DNA of 64,000 nt from Synechococcus sp. PROS-9-1 (GTDB taxonomy: Bacteria; Cyanobacteriota; Cyanobacteriia; PCC-6307; Cyanobiaceae): positions 620,001-684,000 of the forward strand of contig NZ_CP047961.1 in assembly GCF_014279775.1 (NCBI RefSeq), written 5' to 3'. This document shows positions 9,400-19,400 of this stretch, in pieces; position 1 is the first letter of the stretch, and each line of letters starts with the position of its first letter. A program made the position numbers and the translations under genes. The notes under the pieces are model-generated. The model was not told the origin of the DNA. It was given only the letters and a program-made list of their open reading frames with translations, and ran no database searches.

Positions 9400-10637
9400 G
9401 CGTTCAGCAGTTCCAGCGTGCGTTCAAGGCGGGAGAGCAGCTCTTTTACCTCTCGGCGATCGATCACTAAGGGAGGAACCATCCGCACCACTTTGGATCC
9501 GGCAGGAACGAGCAAGAGTTTTTGAGCTAGAGCTGCTTTGACAACGGCAGCAGCATTGAGATCGCAGTCCTCTCGAATGACCAAACCCTGCAATAACCCC
9601 CAACCTCGGGCGTCCTCAAGTTGTCCAGGAAAGCGTTGAATGAGCTGGTGGAGTCCAGCTCTTAATTGCTCACCCCGTTCGGTCACGTTGCGGAGCAGCT
9701 GTCTCCGTTCCAATTCGCGCGCGACGGTAAGACCAGCGCGACAAGCAAATGGGTTGCCGCCAAACGTACTGGCGTGATCTCCGGGGGTGAATAGGTCGGC
9801 ATGTTGGGTTGTGAGAAGGGCACCGATCGCATGGCCACCACCGAGCCCTTTCGCCAGGGTGATCACATCCGGTTGGACATCCAGTTGCTCGTAGCCCCAG
9901 AGCCTGCCGCTGCGACCCATCCCCACTTGAACTTCGTCAAAGATCAACAGGATGTTGCGTTCATCGCAGTGGCGACGAATCGCACGGAACACATCGGGAT
10001 CTCCCGGATTTACACCACCTTCGCCTTGGAGTGGTTCGATCAGCACAGCGCAAACCCGTGGACCATCGGCCTCTAGGCGATCTAAAAGCTGTTCAAAGCT
10101 ATTGATGTCGTTGTAAGTGAAGGTCTCAAACCCCTCCACCATCGGCTCAAACCCCACGTGATAGCGAGGTTGTCCAGTGGCGCTCACCGCAGCAAGCGTG
10201 CGCCCATGGAAGCTTGCGGCTGCCGTCAAGATGACGGGCCGTTCGATCCCCCGCCGTTGATGGCCATGTTTGCGGGCCAATTTGATGGCCGCTTCATTGG
10301 CTTCCGCACCGGAATTGCAGAAGAACACACTGTCAGCGCAGCTGTTGGTTACGAGCCAACGGGCCAGCTCTTCCTGCTCAGGAATTTCATAGAGATTGGA
10401 GACATGCTGGAGGCGGCTGAGCTGATCCTTCAGGGCCCGCCGCAGTGCACGGTTGCTATGGCCGAGGGTGCAAGTGGCAATTCCAGCTACGGCATCGAGG
10501 TAGCGATGGCCTTTGTGGTCACGGACCCAGCAACCTTTCCCACGCACCAGGGTGAGCGGGTAGCGGTTGTAGGTCCCCATCACAGCAGTTGAGGACGACT
10601 CCTTGATACCAGTGGTTTTGGGGGATGTGTTTACCAT
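9396..10637 (-). CDS. argD: Acetylornithine aminotransferase
   Basis: PLP-dependent class III aminotransferase of arginine biosynthesis (N-acetylornithine to N-acetylglutamate semialdehyde). Seen: FCNSGAEANEAAIKLARKHG, SFHGRTLAAVSATGQ, the PLP aspartate strand LLIFDEVQVGMGRSG, and the Schiff-base lysine in TLAKGLGGGHAIGALL. ATG 10637 (MVNTSPK) gives 413 residues; an in-frame ATG at 10700 exists but adds an unlikely basic stretch. Followed at 4 nt overlap by folC. Confidence 0.93.
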   Translation of the reverse strand: MVNTSPKTTGIKESSSTAVMGTYNRYPLTLVRGKGCWVRDHKGHRYLDAVAGIATCTLGHSNRALRRALKDQLSRLQHVSNLYEIPEQEELARWLVTNSCADSVFFCNSGAEANEAAIKLARKHGHQRRGIERPVILTAAASFHGRTLAAVSATGQPRYHVGFEPMVEGFETFTYNDINSFEQLLDRLEADGPRVCAVLIEPLQGEGGVNPGDPDVFRAIRRHCDERNILLIFDEVQVGMGRSGRLWGYEQLDVQPDVITLAKGLGGGHAIGALLTTQHADLFTPGDHASTFGGNPFACRAGLTVARELERRQLLRNVTERGEQLRAGLHQLIQRFPGQLEDARGWGLLQGLVIREDCDLNAAAVVKAALAQKLLLVPAGSKVVRMVPPLVIDRREVKELLSRLERTLELLNA

Positions 10638-10756
10638 TTCGCCCGACTGTTGACCAGTGGCCTTCGTTCTTCTATTGAAGCTGACCGCCCTTGATGGCAT
10701 GGGTCACGGATCAGCAAATTGCCCATTTAATGGGTGGGATCATCCCGGTTAGGTCA

Positions 10757-10838
10757 TACAGGTGGTCGGACTTGAACCGACAAGGGTTTCCCCGCCGCAT
10801 TTTGAGTGCGGTGCGTCTACCAATTCCGCCACACCTGC
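10757..10838 (-). tRNA. tRNA-Leu (anticodon CAA)
   Basis: Minus-strand cloverleaf of 82 nt with the long variable arm of a leucine tRNA. The D-arm carries the usual GGCGGAATTGGTAGACGC. The anticodon loop is CTCAAAA with anticodon CAA reading UUG. The discriminator base is A73 (10757), a leucine identity element. The first acceptor pair is a G-U wobble. CCA is not encoded. Confidence 0.96.
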
Positions 10839-10922
10839 TCGTTCGCGTCTCCAGACGCTCAAGGGCCTTCAATGGATTGAGGACTCTCCAAATACCCTAC
10901 ACGTTTTGGACCTGAGGCTCAC

Positions 10923-12260
10923 TCAGGGTGTGCGCCTGGTCAATTTGGCTCCAGCACGGCCAAGCTTCGCTTCGATATCGGCGTAGCCACGGTCGAGGTG
11001 GTCGAGGCCGCTCACGTGCGACTTCCCTTGCGCCACCAGTGCTGCCAACACCATGGCGGCGGAGGCTCTGAGATCGGTGCCATTCACTGGAGCCCCGCTG
11101 AGTGCGGACACACCTTCCACAACAGCAGTGTTGCTTTGAACCCTGATCGAGGCACCCATGCGCTGTAGCTCTGCGACGTGCTGCATCCGGTTTTCGTAGA
11201 TTTTTTCCGTGATCACACTGGTTCCCTGAGCCGTGGCCAGTAAGGCCATGAACGGTGCTTGAAGATCGGTGGGAAAACCAGGGAACGGTTGGGTGGTGAT
11301 GTCGATCCCCCGGATCTCCCCGGGAGTGATCGTGATCCCTTCCTGATCAATGTCAAGTTTGCAGCCACAGTCGCGCAGCTTTTGCAGAACGGCAGTGAGA
11401 TGTTCAGGGATCACGGGAGCCACTCTGAGCTTGGAGCGGGTGATGGCAGCAGCAAGCAGGAAGGTGCCGGCTTCAATCCTGTCGGGGATCACCGTGTAAT
11501 CACAACCGCTGAGTTGACCCACACCTTCAACAGTGATGGTGGGTCCACCGGCACCGCTGATTTTTGCGCCCATGGCAATCAGCAAGTTGGCGAGATCTTG
11601 TACTTCAGGCTCCTGAGCTGCATTGGAGATCACGCTTGTGCCTTGAGCCAAAGCTGCAGCCATCAGAACGGTTTCTGTGGCGCCAACACTGGGACAATCA
11701 AAGACGATGGATGCTCCTTTCAGGCGATGTTGACTGCCTGGAATGGAGGCTGAAATGATGCCGTGCTCAACATTGACAACGGCGCCTAACGCTTTCAATC
11801 CGCGGATATGTTCGACCACAGGCCTCGCACCGATTTGGCATCCACCTGGGAGAGGCACCCGTGCAAATCCCATTCGAGCAAGTAGAGGGCCAATCGCAAA
11901 AAAACTGGCTCGCAGGCCATTCACCAATTCATAGGGAGGTGCGGCTCCTGTCATCCGATCGGCACGAAGTTGCACCACTTCGCCGTTGCGTTGAACATCC
12001 ACGCCCAGGGAGGTGAGGATCTCGGACATTCCATCGATATCGGTGAGCGGTGGAACGTTGTGCAGGGTTAGGGGGGCTTCGGTCAGAAGGGAGGCCGTCA
12101 TCAGCACGAGGGCTGAGTTTTTAGCCCCGCTCACACGCAGCTCTCCACTCAGGATTGTTCCTCCATCAATCTCTAGGTGCGGCTTGAGAATGTCTTGAGA
12201 CGCAAGAGCCGCTGCCTTCATGCCCGTGTTGCCTAAATTCTCGACCATCTTCACCAACAA
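10923..12260 (-). CDS. murA: UDP-N-acetylglucosamine 1-carboxyvinyltransferase
   Basis: First committed step of peptidoglycan synthesis: transfer of enolpyruvate from PEP to UDP-GlcNAc. Seen: LRVSGAKNSALVLMTASLLT (substrate-binding lysine-asparagine pair), the catalytic loop PLPGGCQIGARPVVEHI with the fosfomycin-target cysteine present, and PTDLQAPFMALLATAQG in the C-terminal half. 445 residues as drawn; in-frame ATGs at 12248 and 12221 (MKAAALAS) are also possible and the conserved part begins only about 28 residues in. Confidence 0.95.
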   Translation of the reverse strand: MLVKMVENLGNTGMKAAALASQDILKPHLEIDGGTILSGELRVSGAKNSALVLMTASLLTEAPLTLHNVPPLTDIDGMSEILTSLGVDVQRNGEVVQLRADRMTGAAPPYELVNGLRASFFAIGPLLARMGFARVPLPGGCQIGARPVVEHIRGLKALGAVVNVEHGIISASIPGSQHRLKGASIVFDCPSVGATETVLMAAALAQGTSVISNAAQEPEVQDLANLLIAMGAKISGAGGPTITVEGVGQLSGCDYTVIPDRIEAGTFLLAAAITRSKLRVAPVIPEHLTAVLQKLRDCGCKLDIDQEGITITPGEIRGIDITTQPFPGFPTDLQAPFMALLATAQGTSVITEKIYENRMQHVAELQRMGASIRVQSNTAVVEGVSALSGAPVNGTDLRASAAMVLAALVAQGKSHVSGLDHLDRGYADIEAKLGRAGAKLTRRTP

Positions 12261-12374
12261 GGATGAGACCGTCTAGACGGCCGGCGCTCAAACTGGTTTC
12301 GTTGAGCCCCAGATCGTGTCCACGACTTCAAAAGGATGATGTCGTATGTTCTCTAGGTCACCTTTGTGACACTG

Positions 12375-12456
12375 GCGGTTGTGGCGGAATTGGTAGACGC
12401 GCATGTTTCAGGTACATGTGTCTTCGGACGTGGGAGTTCAAGTCTCCCTAACCGCA
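12375..12456 (+). tRNA. tRNA-Leu (anticodon CAG)
   Basis: Plus-strand 82-nt leucine tRNA: acceptor GCGGTTG, D-arm GGCGGAATTGGTAGACGC, anticodon stem CATGT/ACATG around loop TTCAGGT (anticodon CAG), long variable arm, and A73 at 12456. The last bases of the tRNA plus the following ATATT are repeated 20 bp downstream (see the direct repeat entry). Confidence 0.96.
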
Positions 12457-12480
12457 TATTTTTTCCCTTAACCGCATATT
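12449..12480 (+). repeat. Short duplication of the tRNA-Leu 3' end
   Basis: The 12-mer TAACCGCATATT occurs at 12449-12460, spanning the tRNA 3' end, and again at 12469-12480. Similarity extends leftwards as CCCTAACC against CCCTTAACC. A repeated tRNA 3' end is the usual footprint of an attachment site, but only about 20 bp lies between the copies, so at most this is a scar. Confidence 0.5.
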
Positions 12481-12509
12481 CTGTTTGAGTTAGAGCTCTC
12501 AACTCGTTC

Positions 12510-12758
12510 ATGATTGTGCTCAAGATTTCCAATTCATCGGAGGTAGTGGCTTCCAAAGTTGGTAAGTTTCTCGAATTTTTAACTCCGGATTCCGTTGATC
12601 AAGCCACAGTCGAAGATCAGGTTATTAAAAAATTAGTTGAAAACTTGGCAGCGGAAGGCATCAAGGGTGAGATCGCCGCAGTACAAGGTTTAGATATCAG
12701 TGGCCAGGAGCTCAATCTTCAAGAAGGTTTAAAGGTGCGTAAGCACACAAGTTTCTGA
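12510..12758 (+). CDS. Small conserved hypothetical protein
   Basis: 82 residues, no recognised domain. Seen: an amphipathic, largely charged sequence starting MIVLKISNSSEVVASKVGKF, with alternating helix-like stretches (TVEDQVIKKLVENLAAEG) and a GLDISGQELNLQEGL tail. It sits 53 nt after tRNA-Leu and 4 nt before the GTG of the TrmH methyltransferase on the same strand, so it is probably the first gene of that unit. Sequence character and coupling make it likely to be real; its job is unknown. Confidence 0.7.
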   Translation: MIVLKISNSSEVVASKVGKFLEFLTPDSVDQATVEDQVIKKLVENLAAEGIKGEIAAVQGLDISGQELNLQEGLKVRKHTSF

Positions 12759-12762
12759 GATC

Positions 12763-13635
12763 GTGTCCTTTGAAGGTCACTCAGAAGAGCTGATCACAAG
12801 CCGACGCAATCCTTTGGTGCGACGACTTCGTTCGCTGTCAACTCGTTCAGGGCGAGAAAAACATGGTGTTGTCTTACTAGAAGGAACTCACCAACTTCAA
12901 GAACTTCAGAACCATGTTTTGCGTGATTCTGTTCCACTTGATGTTGTTGCAACTCCCGCTTGGTTGGAGATGCATGCTGGCTTGATTCGCACTTTGCCAG
13001 GGTTAGTGCGTGTGCACAGGATGAGCGGCGAAGCGTTGCAAGCCGGTTTAAGCACGGTTCAACCCGATGGTGTTGCCTGCTTGCTGCCGCTCACTTGTTT
13101 GCCTTCCACGGTTGAGGCTCCCGAATTTGTTCTGGCGCTTGATCGCATCCAGGATCCAGGCAATCTCGGAACCTTGCTTCGCACCGCGCGGGCCGCAGAC
13201 ATCCAGCAGGTTTGGTGCGCCTCCGGTGCTGATCCGTTGGCGCCGAAGGTGGTGCGATCGTCGGCTGGTGCGATCTTGAGCCTGCCGGTGGAGCGCTTTG
13301 GCCCTGATCCAGCTGGAGGGGTCGTTCAACTCGCGGAACGACTCACGCAAGCCCGCGATGCTGGGCTTCAAATTGTGGCCACTTTGGTGCCAGACGCAGC
13401 AGCAGATCGAAACATTCAGCCCTACTGGGAGTTGGACTGGACCCTGCCCACGGTGCTCCTGCTCGGCAACGAAGGGGCGGGCTTGGATCCGCTGTTGCAG
13501 GCCCGTTGCTCCCATGGGGTGACCTTGCCGCACAGCTCAGCTGTTGAATCTCTGAATGTGGCTGTTGCTGCGGTCCCTCTCCTTTTGGAGAGGCGACGGG
13601 CGAGAATGACGTCTTCAACGCAGAAGATTGGGTGA
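12763..13635 (+). CDS. TrmH/SpoU-family RNA 2'-O-methyltransferase
   Basis: SPOUT-fold methyltransferase for tRNA or rRNA ribose. Seen: an N-terminal substrate-binding domain (LITSRRNPLVRRLRSLSTRSG), then the three SpoU motifs: ALDRIQDPGNLGTLLRTARA, VLLLGNEGAGLDP and LPHSSAVESLNVAVAA, which build the knotted SAM site. It starts with GTG at 12763. 290 residues fits 23S rRNA methyltransferases of the RlmB/TsnR type, but the exact target nucleotide cannot be assigned. Its TGA overlaps the GTG of lpdA by 4 nt. Confidence 0.9.
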   Translation: MSFEGHSEELITSRRNPLVRRLRSLSTRSGREKHGVVLLEGTHQLQELQNHVLRDSVPLDVVATPAWLEMHAGLIRTLPGLVRVHRMSGEALQAGLSTVQPDGVACLLPLTCLPSTVEAPEFVLALDRIQDPGNLGTLLRTARAADIQQVWCASGADPLAPKVVRSSAGAILSLPVERFGPDPAGGVVQLAERLTQARDAGLQIVATLVPDAAADRNIQPYWELDWTLPTVLLLGNEGAGLDPLLQARCSHGVTLPHSSAVESLNVAVAAVPLLLERRRARMTSSTQKIG

Positions 13636-15074
13636 GCGACGCCAGTTTCGACTTCGATGTGATCGTTATCGGTGCCGGTTATGGCGGCTTCGACGCAGCC
13701 AAACATGCAGCCGATCATGGTCTCAAGGTGGCCGTCCTTGAATCCCGCGATATGGGTGGCACCTGCGTGAACCGTGGCTGTGTTCCCTCAAAAGCCCTGT
13801 TGGCTGCCAGTGGTCGTGTGCGTGAGCTGGCTGATGCGGAGCATCTCGCAGGGTTTGGGATTCATGCGGCTCCAGTGCGTTTTGAGCGCAAGAAGATTGC
13901 TGATCACGCCAACCAGCTGGTGGCCACAATTCGGGCCAATCTCACCAAAACCTTGGAGCGGGCAGGGGTCACGATCCTTCGCGGTCAAGGCCGGCTTGAA
14001 GGACCACAACGCGTTGGGGTGCGTGAGCTCAGCGGCGTGGACCGGGTGTTAACGGCACGGGATGTGATCCTGGCCACCGGCTCTGATCCCTTTGTGCCCC
14101 CAGGTATTGAAACGGATGGACGCAGTGTTTTCACCAGTGATGAGGCGGTCAATCTGGAATGGTTGCCCCGTTGGATTGCGATTATTGGCAGTGGTTATAT
14201 CGGACTGGAATTTGCCGACGTCTACACAGCTTTGGGCTGTGAAGTGACGATGATCGAGGCCTTGGATCGGGTGATGCCCACCTTCGATCCCGATATCGCC
14301 AAGCTCGCAGCCCGCAAATTGATCGAGGGCCGTGATATTGATGCGCGCTCTGGAGTTTTGGCTAAATCGATTCAACCCGGATCACCGGTGCAAATTGAGC
14401 TGGTTGACATGCAAACCAGAGAGCCCGTCGAGACGTTGGAAGTGGATGCCGTGCTCGTGGCGACCGGGCGTGTTCCCAGCAGCAAGCATCTCAATCTGGA
14501 CTCTGTGGGAGTGGAGACCAATCGCGGATTCATTCCAGTTGACGACAACATGCGCGTGTTGGTGAATGGTGCTCCTCAGCCCAATCTCTGGGCTGTTGGT
14601 GACGTCACCGGCAAGTTGATGCTTGCTCACACGGCCGCGGCTCAGGGTTCGGTTGCTGTCGACAATATTCTTGGTCACCCTCGGCAAATCGATTACCGCA
14701 GCATTCCTGCAGCTACCTTTACGCATCCTGAGATCAGTTCTGTGGGCTTATCGGAAGCCGATGCCAAGCAGCTCGCAGGAGAAGAGGGTTTTGAGCTGGG
14801 TACGGTGCGGAGCTATTTCAAAGCCAATTCCAAAGCACTCGCCGAATTGGAAAGTGATGGCGTGATGAAGTTGTTGTTCAACAAAACCAGTGGGGAGGTC
14901 CTTGGGGCACACATCTTCGGTTTGCATGCCGCTGATCTGATTCAAGAGATTGCTAATGCTGTTGCTCGCCGGCAAAGCGTTACGCAACTTGCCAATGAGG
15001 TGCACACGCACCCAACGCTGAGCGAAGTGGTGGAAGTGGCCTACAAGCAGGCGGCTTCAGCGGTGGGGGCTTGA
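13632..15074 (+). CDS. lpdA: Dihydrolipoamide dehydrogenase (E3)
   Basis: FAD- and NAD-dependent E3 subunit that reoxidises lipoamide in the pyruvate dehydrogenase and related complexes. Seen: FAD-binding VIVIGAGYGGFDAAKHAAD, the redox-active disulfide GGTCVNRGCVPSKALL, NAD-binding AIIGSGYIGLEFADVY, the second FAD motif LWAVGDVTGKLMLAHTA and the C-terminal catalytic HTHPTLSEVVEVA. 480 residues. GTG start overlaps the methyltransferase stop. The E1 alpha gene pdhA is elsewhere in the window (35794-36900). Confidence 0.95.
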   Translation: MSDASFDFDVIVIGAGYGGFDAAKHAADHGLKVAVLESRDMGGTCVNRGCVPSKALLAASGRVRELADAEHLAGFGIHAAPVRFERKKIADHANQLVATIRANLTKTLERAGVTILRGQGRLEGPQRVGVRELSGVDRVLTARDVILATGSDPFVPPGIETDGRSVFTSDEAVNLEWLPRWIAIIGSGYIGLEFADVYTALGCEVTMIEALDRVMPTFDPDIAKLAARKLIEGRDIDARSGVLAKSIQPGSPVQIELVDMQTREPVETLEVDAVLVATGRVPSSKHLNLDSVGVETNRGFIPVDDNMRVLVNGAPQPNLWAVGDVTGKLMLAHTAAAQGSVAVDNILGHPRQIDYRSIPAATFTHPEISSVGLSEADAKQLAGEEGFELGTVRSYFKANSKALAELESDGVMKLLFNKTSGEVLGAHIFGLHAADLIQEIANAVARRQSVTQLANEVHTHPTLSEVVEVAYKQAASAVGA

Positions 15075-15077
15075 GTC

Positions 15078-15962
15078 ATGGAGATCCGTCGCCGTCCACC
15101 CAACCGCAAAGTACAAGTTGCCCATCTCGAGTACGCCGTTCCCCATCAGGACAACGAACCAAGGAACATCCTCGAAAAAATTGTCTGGGAGAAGGATCGC
15201 GAAGTTGAAAATGCCCGCCACAAAGTTCCGCTGGACCAGCTGCAACGTCAGATCAATAAGCTCCCGCCCACGCGTGATTTCGTTGCCGCACTTCGCTCTG
15301 CTGCAGTGAAGCCAGCGGTGATTGCTGAAGTGAAAAAAGCCAGCCCTAGTAAGGGGGTGATCCGTGAACATTTCGATCCCGCTGCCATCGCTGCGGCCTA
15401 TGCGGCAGGGGGTGCGAGCTGCTTATCGGTGCTTACCGATAAAACTTTTTTTCAGGGTGGATTTGAGGTTTTGGTGGAGGTGCGTCAGGCCGTTGATCTC
15501 CCCTTGCTGTGCAAAGAATTTGTGTTGAGCCCTTATCAGTTGTGCCAGGCCCGGGCCGCTGGGGCTGATGCCGTGCTTCTTATTGCAGCAATCCTCACCG
15601 ATCAAGATCTTCGTTATCTCCGTAAGGCAGCGGAGGCCCTTGGGCTGGATGTGCTGGTGGAAGTGCACGATTCCACAGAGATGGAGCGCGTTCTTGCTAT
15701 CGGTGGATTTCCATTGATCGGCATCAACAACCGCGACCTCAGCACGTTTGAAACGGATCTGGCCACGACGGAGCATTTGGTTCAGCAATTCCGTGAGCAG
15801 CTGAATCAGCAAGGGGCTGTCTTGGTAAGTGAATCAGGCCTGTTCCAGCGTTCCGACCTCGATCGGGTGCAACAGGCTGGTGCAGCGGCGGTGCTCATAG
15901 GCGAAGCCTTGATGCGACAAGAGGATGTTGAGGCAGGCCTTAGAGCGCTGATTTCTGGCTGA
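15078..15962 (+). CDS. trpC: Indole-3-glycerol-phosphate synthase
   Basis: TIM-barrel enzyme of tryptophan biosynthesis. Seen: the phosphate/catalytic strand [20 protein letters not shown] (catalytic lysine), [27 protein letters not shown], the [15 protein letters not shown] strand with the catalytic asparagine, and [15 protein letters not shown] plus [12 protein letters not shown] for phosphate binding. 294 residues, with a cyanobacteria-type N-terminal extension of about 30 residues before the barrel. It starts 3 nt after lpdA. Confidence 0.95.
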   Translation: MEIRRRPPNRKVQVAHLEYAVPHQDNEPRNILEKIVWEKDREVENARHKVPLDQLQRQINKLPPTRDFVAALRSAAVKPAVIAEVKKASPSKGVIREHFDPAAIAAAYAAGGASCLSVLTDKTFFQGGFEVLVEVRQAVDLPLLCKEFVLSPYQLCQARAAGADAVLLIAAILTDQDLRYLRKAAEALGLDVLVEVHDSTEMERVLAIGGFPLIGINNRDLSTFETDLATTEHLVQQFREQLNQQGAVLVSESGLFQRSDLDRVQQAGAAAVLIGEALMRQEDVEAGLRALISG

Positions 15963-16435
15963 ATAGCTGCAGCATCAGGGCGATGGGGCTATTTCAACAC
16001 CCTGTTTCTATGAATTATTGGGGCAGGAGGTGTGATGGTTGTTCCTGAGGCGTGACACCCATGGTTCAGCCGTAAAAAGGGGCGAAATGGCCAAAAAGGA
16101 CCAATTGATAAATGATTGTGATCGATAAGATGCAATTGATTGGATTGAGCCTCCCGTTACCCAGTTGTTGGTGTATGTGATCGCGTTTCTTGTATGTCTT
16201 GAAGGCCTTTGCTTTCTCAAGTGCCTCTACAGCTGAATTTATTTTTTTGGATTGGCATCGTTCTGTATAGACATAAATTCTGGCTAAGCGATTGGGTGTA
16301 TTTGCATGCTGTGAAAGAGTTTCTGAGCCATACGGTCCATACAAGAAAAAACTCACTCAGCTATACAAAATGCTGTTGCCGCAAGGGGTTTGCTGGTCTT
16401 ATGGTCAGATCACGAAGCAAATTCCCTGCTCAGTC
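15963..16435. other. Intergenic region upstream of the DUF4347-PA14 gene
   Basis: 473 nt, clearly more AT-rich than the preceding genes. It holds CTGTATAGAC (16263-16272) and CCATACAAG (16337-16345), both also present upstream of the second DUF4347 gene. The reading frame of the surface protein is open back to about 16292, so translation could start earlier than 16436. I see no strong terminator after trpC. Confidence 0.5.
16263..16345 (+). promoter_or_regulatory. Motifs shared with the downstream DUF4347 gene
   Basis: CTGTATAGAC at 16263-16272 and CGGTCCATACAAG at 16333-16345. The upstream region of the 21241 gene has CTGTATAGAC at 21068-21077, its reverse complement at 21129-21138, and CGGCCATACAAG at 21161-21172. 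Role as regulator or promoter elements is inferred from the sharing only. Confidence 0.35.
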
Positions 16436-19400
16436 ATGTCGATTTCAACCTTGAACTCAACTTTATTGGCTCAGCGGGGAACACAATCCGCTCTTTTGCA
16501 ATTGGGGACTTCAGTTCCTGATCAGCCGCCAAATCAGAGCAGTCGATTGACTGTGGTGGATGGCTCGCTTGAACTGCTTGATGGTCTTGAGACTGCCCTG
16601 ACGGGCGAACGCTTACTCAAAATTGAGCCAAGCCAGAATCCAATAGCTTCGATCACTGAATGGTTGCAGAATAATGAGGTTCAAGAACTTCATCTAATTG
16701 CACACGGTGCTGCTGGGGTTATTCAAATTGGTACTGGCATTGCATCAGATGATTTAATTGCCAAAAGAGATGAACTTGCCGAATGGGGATTAGATCGAAT
16801 TGTTATTTGGTCATGTGAAGTTGGTAGCAATGAGAATTTCATTGCTCTTTTTGAAGAGTTGACTGGTTCTGAAGTAATCACTTCAAAGAGTCGTTTGGGT
16901 TTAGGGGCAACTATTGATAATTCTGGTTTTACGCTGCTAGAAGAAATAATTTTCATGCTTCCCTATTCTCTGTCAGATGACTATTCTGTTGCAGAAGATA
17001 AGCTATCAGCAAATTCTCTTCAGAATTATGTGGATCTGTACGGTGCTGTTGATGCTTCTTCAGTTATGGAGATTAGTGGCAGTATGGATGAGCTCCATTC
17101 TATTTATGAGCCTCAAAGTGGTTCCGTAACAGTCTCTGAGGAAGTAACCACGACACATAGTTATAATGTGCCGGGGTTAATTAGTAATTGGTACAGCGAA
17201 GATTCGGGACGTCTCCTAAAAGCCAATGTCAATTTAAATGATGTAAGCAATGGTGATGCTGTTAGGATTGACGATCGGGATTTGTTTAACACTGTTGGGC
17301 GATGGGATAATGTGCTGATAAAAGCTGAAGGATTTATTAATTTAGGGTCAGCTAGATTCGCTCGCCTACGTACAAAATCAGATGACGGCATTGATGTAGA
17401 TATTAATAATCAACATTACATAAGGAATTGGGATGATCATGCGCCCGAGTATGATTATGGGAGATTTATGAGTGGTGATATTAATGATTTGCCTATAAAA
17501 ATTGATTGGTATGAGAATAGAGGCGGAGCTATTCTTGAATTAAGTAAACAGACGAGTAGACGTGGACGTATACGCACCGATTATGTCGATCATGATGAAG
17601 TTTATCATAAGGTTGAATCTACACATACGGAGACTACTTACAAAGATGTTGACAAATCACTGTCAGGTCTCGGCGATTCGGATGAAACAGCAACAACAAC
17701 AGATGGCACAACAACAGCGGCTGCACTGAACACGCTTGATGGCCAAACGGGCTCTGCAACGGTTGATGCTGAAAGCATCAGTGGAGTGACGGGATCGATC
17801 CTTGATTTAGGAACTGCTTATACATCTAGTGATATTGATAATCTCGGCGATTCGACTGAAACAGCAACAACAACAGATGGCACAACAACAGCGGCTGCAC
17901 TGAACACGCTTGATGGCCAAACGGGCTCTGCAACGGTTGATGCTGAAAGCATCAGTGGAGTGACGGGATCGATCCTTGATTTAGGAACTGCTTATACATC
18001 TAGTGATATTGATAATCTCGGCGATTCGACTGAAACAGCAACAACAACAGATGGCACAACAACAGCGGCTGCACTGAACACGCTTGATGGCCAAACGGGC
18101 TCTGCAACGGTTGATGCTGAAAGCATCAGTGGAGTGACGGGATCGATCCTTGATTTAGGAACTGCTTATACATCTAGTGATATTGATAATCTCGGCGATT
18201 CGACTGAAACAGCAACAACAACAGATGGCACAACAACAGCGGCTGCACTGAACACGCTTGATGGCCAAACGGGCTCTGCAACGGTTGATGCTGAAAGCAT
18301 CAGTGGAGTGACGGGATCGATCCTTGATTTAGGAACTGCTTATACATCTAGTGATATTGATAATCTCGGCGATTCGACTGAAACAGCAACAACAACAGAT
18401 GGCACAACAACAGCGGCTGCACTGAACACGCTTGATGGCCAAACGGGCTCTGCAACGGTTGATGCTGAAAGCATCAGTGGAGTGACGGGATCGATCCTTG
18501 ATTTAGGAACTGCTTATACATCTAGTGATATTGATAATCTCGGCGATTCGACTGAAACAGCAACAACAACAGATGGCACAACAACAGCGGCTGCACTGAA
18601 CACGCTTGATGGCCAAACGGGCTCTGCAACGGTTGATGCTGAAAGCATCAGTGGAGTGACGGGATCGATCCTTGATTTAGGAACTGCTTATACATCTAGT
18701 GATATTGATAATCTCGGCGATTCGACTGAAACAGCAACAACAACAGATGGCACAACAACAGCGGCTGCACTGAACACGCTTGATGGCCAAACGGGCTCTG
18801 CAACGGTTGATGCTGAAAGCATCAGTGGAGTGACGGGATCGATCCTTGATTTAGGAACTGCTTATACATCTAGTGATATTGATAATCTCGGCGATTCGAC
18901 TGAAACAGCAACAACAACAGATGGCACAACAACAGCGGCTGCACTGAACACGCTTGATGGCCAAACGGGCTCTGCAACGGTTGATGCTGAAAGCATCAGT
19001 GGAGTGACGGGATCGATCCTTGATTTAGGAACTGCTTATACATCTAGTGATATTGATAATCTCGGCGATTCGACTGAAACAGCAACAACAACAGATGGCA
19101 CAACAACAGCGGCTGCACTGAACACGCTTGATGGCCAAACGGGCTTTGCAACGGTTGATGCGGGTTCAGTCGAAAGAATCAGTGGCGCTGTCAATGAATT
19201 AAATATTGCTCATGAATCCAGCGATATCAGTAATCTTGGTGACAGTGATATTGAAGTAGCTATCACGTCAGATACAACCGTTGCTGCATCTCAACTAAAC
19301 CGTTTAGACGAAAATACGCTTGGAACGGTAGATGCGACAAGTGTTCAATCTGTTTATGGCGCTGTCGATACTCTCAATTCTTCCTTTGAGGCGGTTGGCA

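Noticed and set aside
17671-19160. CRISPR array
   Set aside because: Repeats are 174 bp, directly adjacent, in frame within a gene and without spacers.
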